Shown piece by piece: positions 59,463 through 64,000 of a stretch of DNA of 64,000 nt. Numbering within the stretch: the stretch's first letter is position 1; each line of letters begins with the position of its first letter. Below the pieces are notes generated by a model. It searched no databases. It was given only the letters and a program-made list of their open reading frames with translations, and had not been told where the DNA came from. A program made the position numbers and the translations under genes. The stretch is from Gloeophyllum trabeum ATCC 11539 (Eukaryota > Basidiomycota > Agaricomycetes > Gloeophyllales > Gloeophyllaceae). Where the stretch lies: the NCBI RefSeq assembly GCF_000344685.1, contig NW_006920415.1:330834-394833 (forward strand), given 5' to 3'.

Positions 59463-60949
59463 TACAAGGATGCGTGGTTATGGGTGCTCGTTGTGGCGCT
59501 GGCTGTCGCGGTGATTATGCCTACCGCTGATGCGGGTGAAAGTGCGACGAAGGACGAAGAGCGAAGAGCGAAGACAGCTGAGCGAAGTGGATCGCAGAGT
59601 ATAGACAACGGGTTGAATATGAGGGGGGCAGACATTGCTGTATGACCTTTATACGTGTATACCAGGGACACCATGCGGCAATATACATAGTCAAGCCACG
59701 GTACCGACAGTGTCCCCATTGCAGACTCACGACGAACGCTATGATGCGACAGAAAAGCTGTTCAATGGGACTCACCGACGAGACGACTACGTCGACATTG
59801 TCATCTAAAATGGGAAAGACGACCTCCTGTGAGAGACGCAGCACGAGGTCATTTCACCGCTTCAGTCTTTGCGAACACGACCCTGCCTGTCAGGCCGAAC
59901 AAAGAGCAGGAGTACTCTTCGGACGAAACAATGTAGGCCATATAAGGTAGTCTAGCCTTTTGTCAGACCGTGGGACCAGGCCCTAGTACCCAGCTTGTCT
60001 AGCATTGCGGTCACGGTCACGCTGGTTTCTTGCAGAGCTCTCGCGTCCTAGTGATGTTGTAGCTCTCTGACAGCACTCTACTGGGTCATTGTCTTCCAGA
60101 ATCGCAGTTGTTGTCCGTCTTGATTTGCTAACTTTCTTAGGAGACACCGGCGGGGAGGAAAACACCGGCATGCTTTGCAAAGCTACTCTACCTCATGCCA
60201 GCGCACATGTACATTGTCTTCACTATCCCGCCCCTACGCGCACTTCCCCGGATTGCTTTCCTATCGTACTTCTTGTTGAGTGTATGCCTATATTCGACTC
60301 CCCTCCTGGTTCGCGCTCTATTGGGAACGGGGATAAAGTCCCCGACCTCCCCCGTATACGCATCATATTCGCTCTAGACCCCCTTTTGCTTGAGTTGTAA
60401 TGGACGCTCGAGAGAACTCAATAGAAACCAGTAGGTCAACCTTCCATAGTGAATCTTTTGCGCGATAGTATCCTCTCCGCGATGCAACGCTGATTGCACA
60501 GCTATGCCCTACGCCGCTGCTAGCTGGCTAACCTGCGGCGCTGCTCAAGCGCTGAAGTCGCGAGTCGCCAAAATTGAAATACACAGTACGGAGTGGTCGT
60601 GATGTTCTTTACATTCGTAAGACTGCTATACAGAAGTAAGCCGTTGCACTATTCTATCATACAGTCTCGATCTTGACTGCTGTACAAGTCAATACACACA
60701 GAGAATATATAGATAAGGAATGTCATAGTCGCACAAATATCGACGTCGCAATAATGTGTTGGGAAGCCTGAGGCGGCCTAGAGGCTCAGTTCGGAATGAA
60801 GTCAGCAGTCGACCGTAAGGACATTGGATGATGCCCTACATGCGATTAGGCACTCAGTGAAGTAGACTTCTCCGACTTGACAAGGCGCTTACCAATAATT
60901 AGAGGATAAATTATAGCGACAGAGACCGAGCATGCTTGGGGCTATACGG
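59463..60949. other. Spacer between Ph6 and Ph5
   Basis: 1.5 kb without a supported gene. The open frames at 59983-60180 (-) and 60195-60377 (+) have no recognisable domain. Two GGTCAC direct repeats at about 60009-60020. Confidence 0.4.
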
Positions 60950-61105
60950 TTACATGACCGCACACCACCAGCCACCAGGGGCCCAGGAGGACCTTGATTC
61001 CGCGTCGACTGGAATATCGCCTTTCTGAATGGAATGCTCCATAAAGCCGCTTCCTTCGTCCGTCGAAGTCGGAAACCCGGCTGTGATGGTGGCGAAGTCA
61101 TCCAT
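60950..61105 (-). CDS. Pheromone precursor Ph5 (CaaX = CAVM)
   Basis: 51 codons without intron. Starts MDDFATITAGFPTSTDEG, has an acidic pro-region, ESR as the likely processing site, a predicted mature core SSWAPGGWWC and a CaaX box CAVM. A terminal Met is accepted by farnesyltransferases in general, but Ala is commoner in mushroom pheromones, so the exact box is unusual. The core resembles Ph6. A TATAAA on the minus strand near 61233-61238 lies about 130 bp upstream. It lies between R5 and R6, both subgroup II. Confidence 0.9.
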   Translation of the reverse strand: MDDFATITAGFPTSTDEGSGFMEHSIQKGDIPVDAESRSSWAPGGWWCAVM

Positions 61106-61232
61106 GATAGGGCGTATGGATCGAAAAGAAGGGGATTTAATGGGTTTGATAGGCTTGTTCGAGCGTCCTTGGTGTTGGCGCAGTGTCTTCGTAGGTTGGT
61201 ATGGGGGTGCGGAAAACTGACCGTCGGCCAGC

Positions 61233-61238
61233 TTTATA
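61233..61238 (-). promoter_or_regulatory. TATA box of Ph5
   Basis: Minus-strand CTATAAAGC about 130 bp upstream of the Ph5 start codon. Confidence 0.45.
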
Positions 61239-61896
61239 GGCCTCGCCTGAGCGCTGTGGCCAGCGTGTCTTATTCATCAGAGGACCTGCGGTGGGATGCG
61301 CTCTGGACAATCACCACTAGCCGGTATGTGGATCTGTGGCGAATGAAACACGTGTTAATGATGAGCACCCTCATTTGACAGTCCAGCCCGCAGTGTAGTC
61401 TGTGGCTTCATTCCGAATCGGGCAGACTCAGCTGTCGTGGCGTGCTGCTGGATGGACTGCGCTGCGGCCTGCAACGGGAATGTCTGACCTCGTTTCTCTA
61501 TAGAAGACGTGGTTTTGTTCTGAACGTTCTGCCCTCCGGTTCTTTTGATTTATCCGACAGTACCCTGATCGATGGGATATCCCATAAGCTTCGGGTCATC
61601 CTACTAGCGGGTAAAAGACCAGTCACGTACGGCGTACGCATCTCAGGATGCCTGACTCAGTTCACCAGATAGTTTTGCTCATCCAGTTGCTTCCATAATT
61701 TCATTTCACGCTCTACCCAATTGAAGGACCATCGGCCATTCAAAGGAGATCGCACAGAAGTGTCTGATGGTAGTGTAGAACGAAGGTAGTATACATGTTT
61801 AGGGATACAGTGTTGAGTCGTAGAGCGTCAGGCAAATGAATAAATAAATAGAGGTATCCCACTCGTCATCGCTTATGCATCGTCTATCGGGACCCC
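61239..61896. other. Spacer between Ph5 and R6
   Basis: Upstream flank of Ph5 and 3' flank of R6. No supported gene. Confidence 0.4.
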
Positions 61897-63425
61897 TCAA
61901 GGACACGGCTTTTCATCAAACCTGTCCGACAAGTCATGTAGTGCCTGAGGTTCGGCTTGCGGCCTCGGCGCATACTTAGTGAAGTGAGAATGCAGCACGG
62001 ACTGTGGTGATGAGCTCAGGATCGGCGAAGACTGGGCTATAGAAGCGTCTTCGAGGGTATCTTCCGCGCCGGGATGGGTTGCAGACGAATATAAGCTTGC
62101 AGTCGTGGAACTAGGGTAACAGTGAACCTTGTATGTTGATGAGTCTTGAGAGGCGTACACCATAGACAGAGATGCAGACGCTGATAACGAGACGGGGGCA
62201 GGTTTGGGCATCGACACAGTACTTGCGCTGGTCATCGGTTGCCTGGGGTCTGGATGTCAGCCGTAGCCAAATAGGGGCTGTTCATGGGACCTACCATGCT
62301 ACAGGCAACGAACTCGTATGCCTCGACTTGGCACTGGGTCTTCTGGGTTTTAGTCGAAGGATCTTGGATGCTATCCATGAGAAACACGCTTTGTACTCGT
62401 TGACGGCATCTTCGCCGAACGCGAAGAACGCGACGAATGTGAGCGTGGCGACGGGGACCATCCACCACAGCACGGTGTACGTCCGTAGGAACATTTGAGG
62501 AAGCAGAATGGTAGGGTACTGAGCAATCTGTGAGAAATGCCAGTGGACGTCGGCCCAGCCGGTCCAAGACTGGAGGTTTGCGCTATTGAACCACACCGTG
62601 TAGCCGGTGAAGGCAATGCCGATGACCATCTCGACGACGGCCATCATGATGAGGCGTAGGTAGCGCGCAGTGGTGAGACCGGCTTGGCTGTTCAGATGCT
62701 TGGCGAACGAGGCACGCCGTTGGATGAAGTGCATGAGGGCACAACCTTTGAATACCGTGTCAAAGCAAGGACGACGGATCCTGCAGACACGACTTACCTG
62801 CAAATCCCAGCGCTAAGGTCGCCAAAAATAAGGGTACTACCCACATGAGGATGAGCGCTGGCACTGATGCATATATTGCTGGACGACATCCGAAGTCTTC
62901 AATTATATCGAATCTATGTCCTTGCACGATGTAGTCTAGAGCGACGTAAGAGAGACCGCAAACGCAACGATGGATAACGACTGACGAAGTGCCATAAAGA
63001 CCGCAGGTAGACCGAAGCACATCAAAGCCTCAATGATTTGACGTCGCCGCTTTTCTGGGAGGGTCGTCCTTGCAGCTCTTAGAGACGAAACTTGCTCCAA
63101 ATGAATGCAGATGCATAGACATGCTGCCGGGAGTGCAAAATTACCACCGACAATTATTTTGGTCGCTGTCAAGAAAATTGTATCAGTCTCTGCGTTACAG
63201 CAAGCAATAAGCAATGTACACACTTATGTCGCACCAGACTGGAATAACAATCTCGGCATTATTGGCCCAAATAACAGCATCAACGCCGTATATTACATTC
63301 AGCACAAACAACCAAACTATTATTGATAGTGTTGCGACATTTGCGGCTCGCCAATGCCAGGGCAATGGCAGAAGGATGAGTGTGGCGCAAAGGAAAGCGA
63401 TAGTAGGGAACTCGGGATGATGCAT
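61897..63425 (-). CDS. STE3-type pheromone receptor R6
   Basis: Minus-strand receptor. Start MHHPEFPTIAFLCATLILLP at 63425 with PWHWRAANVATLSIIVWLFV, IYGVDAVIW and VWCDI. Then TKIIVGGNFALPAACLCICI, EKRRRQIIEALMCFGLPAVF, YIVQGHRFDIIEDFGCRPAI, RASFAKHLNSQAGLTTARYL, RLIMMAVVEMVIGIAFTGYT, WTGWADVHWHFSQIAQYPTI and FFAFGEDAVNEYKACFSWIA. A phase-2 intron (GTAGGT...CCAG) leads to a Ser-rich tail ending RFDEKPCP. Subgroup II with R5. Two regulatory-looking sites lie upstream: ACAAAGGGA about 100 bp and a GTGAC palindrome about 185 bp from the start. Confidence 0.93.
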
Positions 63426-63526
63426 AGCGCAGACCGGGAGGCAAACGCTTCGCAGGGTAAGCACCATCTGCTTAAGTACCCCGTAGATTGGGAAGCAGGC
63501 ATTGATGTAGAGTCCATATCGAGGTC

Positions 63527-63535
63527 ACAAAGGGA
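63527..63535 (+). promoter_or_regulatory. Candidate pheromone response element upstream of R6
   Basis: ACAAAGGGA, an exact match to the pheromone response element bound by the HMG-box factor Prf1 of Ustilago maydis, 102 bp upstream of the R6 start. Confidence 0.5.
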
Positions 63536-63606
63536 TGCTATCCTGCACTATTGGCGGTAAAGAACAAAGCCACAGGACAATGAATGGAGCCAGTTTTAGT
63601 CGTAAC

Positions 63607-63617
63607 GTGACTGTCAC
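63607..63617. promoter_or_regulatory. GTGAC/GTCAC palindrome upstream of R6
   Basis: GTGACTGTCAC, inverted half-sites one base apart, about 185 bp upstream of R6. Confidence 0.4.
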
Positions 63618-63660
63618 GTGCCCTGCGCTACAGTCACGCAACCGCCCGGCGCCGGGTAAC

Positions 63661-64000
63661 AGGACCCCTGAAAGTACCAATGGAGTTTAGATACCAGAGA
63701 ACCTGATTTCCTTCATTTTTACCGGGACCGAATTCCGCCTAATTTGGCTGTTTTTACCGGGACGCGATACCAACCTAGTGTTGGAGCGACTGTGGGAATC
63801 AGAGAGGTGACACCGCTCTGTTTCTCAGGCTGTGGCAAACTGCACGGATTCCAAATTTAGCGACATTCTTTCCTTTTTGAGTTATGTTTATCTTTCGTTC
63901 TCTTATCGTAACTCTTTATCACTCTGACAGCTCATATAGCGTTGCGATAGGCTTTTGACGTATCTAGATTGTTGTACTGTACCTTGCGAGCTCGAGGACC
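63661..64000. repeat. Possible transposon end running out of the window
   Basis: Starts with AGGACCCCTGA, the same 11 bases that begin the nested element at 4690, followed by two copies of TTTTTACCGGGAC. The other end would lie beyond the window, so this is only a candidate. Confidence 0.3.

Noticed and set aside
60183..60215. Minus-strand CALA followed by a stop
   Set aside because: A stop codon lies only nine codons upstream, so no precursor can be built.
1..64000. CRISPR arrays, rRNA and bacterial operon features
   Set aside because: None seen; short introns and gene families show this is fungal nuclear DNA.

Overview
The window is nuclear DNA of a filamentous basidiomycete (Agaricomycetes). 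Genes are broken by many 45-65 bp GT-AG introns, and the content fits: six STE3-type pheromone receptors, farnesylated-pheromone precursors ending in CaaX, DUF6533 membrane proteins, a Cla4-type PAK kinase and MULE/hAT elements. The main content is a pheromone/receptor (B-type, P/R) mating locus at about 40-63.5 kb and its flank.

Layout. 0-4.4 kb: 3' part of a PH-CRIB-kinase PAK gene (+), convergent with a CNOT11-like CCR4-NOT subunit gene (-). 4.5-8.0 kb: transposon nest, namely a MULE-like element (11-bp target duplication) carrying a nested 359-bp element (8-bp duplication), then a 640-bp hAT-like element (8-bp duplication). 8.75 kb: a small pheromone precursor gene far from the receptors. 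9.3-15.3 kb: DML1/Misato and a TPS3/TSL1-like trehalose complex subunit, both (-). 16-24.4 kb: alpha/beta hydrolase, isoprenylcysteine methyltransferase (STE14 type), a hypothetical gene, an STE14 3' fragment, a broken and an intact GNAT acetyltransferase. 25-39 kb: three DUF6533 membrane proteins (+) interleaved with two 3-ketodihydrosphingosine reductases (-), split by a TIR element containing a 755-bp assembly gap.

40-63.5 kb: receptors R1(-), R2(+, nonsense codon), R3(-), R4(-), R5(+), R6(-) and five pheromone precursors: Ph2(-), Ph3(+), Ph4(+), Ph6(-), Ph5(-). R1-R4 are one receptor subgroup and lie with two precursors whose predicted peptides end QHxWC. R5-R6 are a second subgroup and lie with two precursors ending GGWWC. 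This suggests two adjacent specificity blocks, comparable to the alpha and beta subloci of other mushrooms (inference).

How the genes connect. Precursors would be farnesylated on the CaaX cysteine, trimmed, and carboxyl-methylated by an STE14-type enzyme such as the one at 18 kb. They would then activate STE3 receptors of a partner, and PAK kinases commonly act in polarity and mating signalling downstream. A GTGAC/GTCAC palindrome occurs upstream of two receptors and two precursors, and an exact ACAAAGGGA pheromone-response element lies upstream of R6. Names are from reading motifs by eye; splice sites were inferred by hand and no database search was run.
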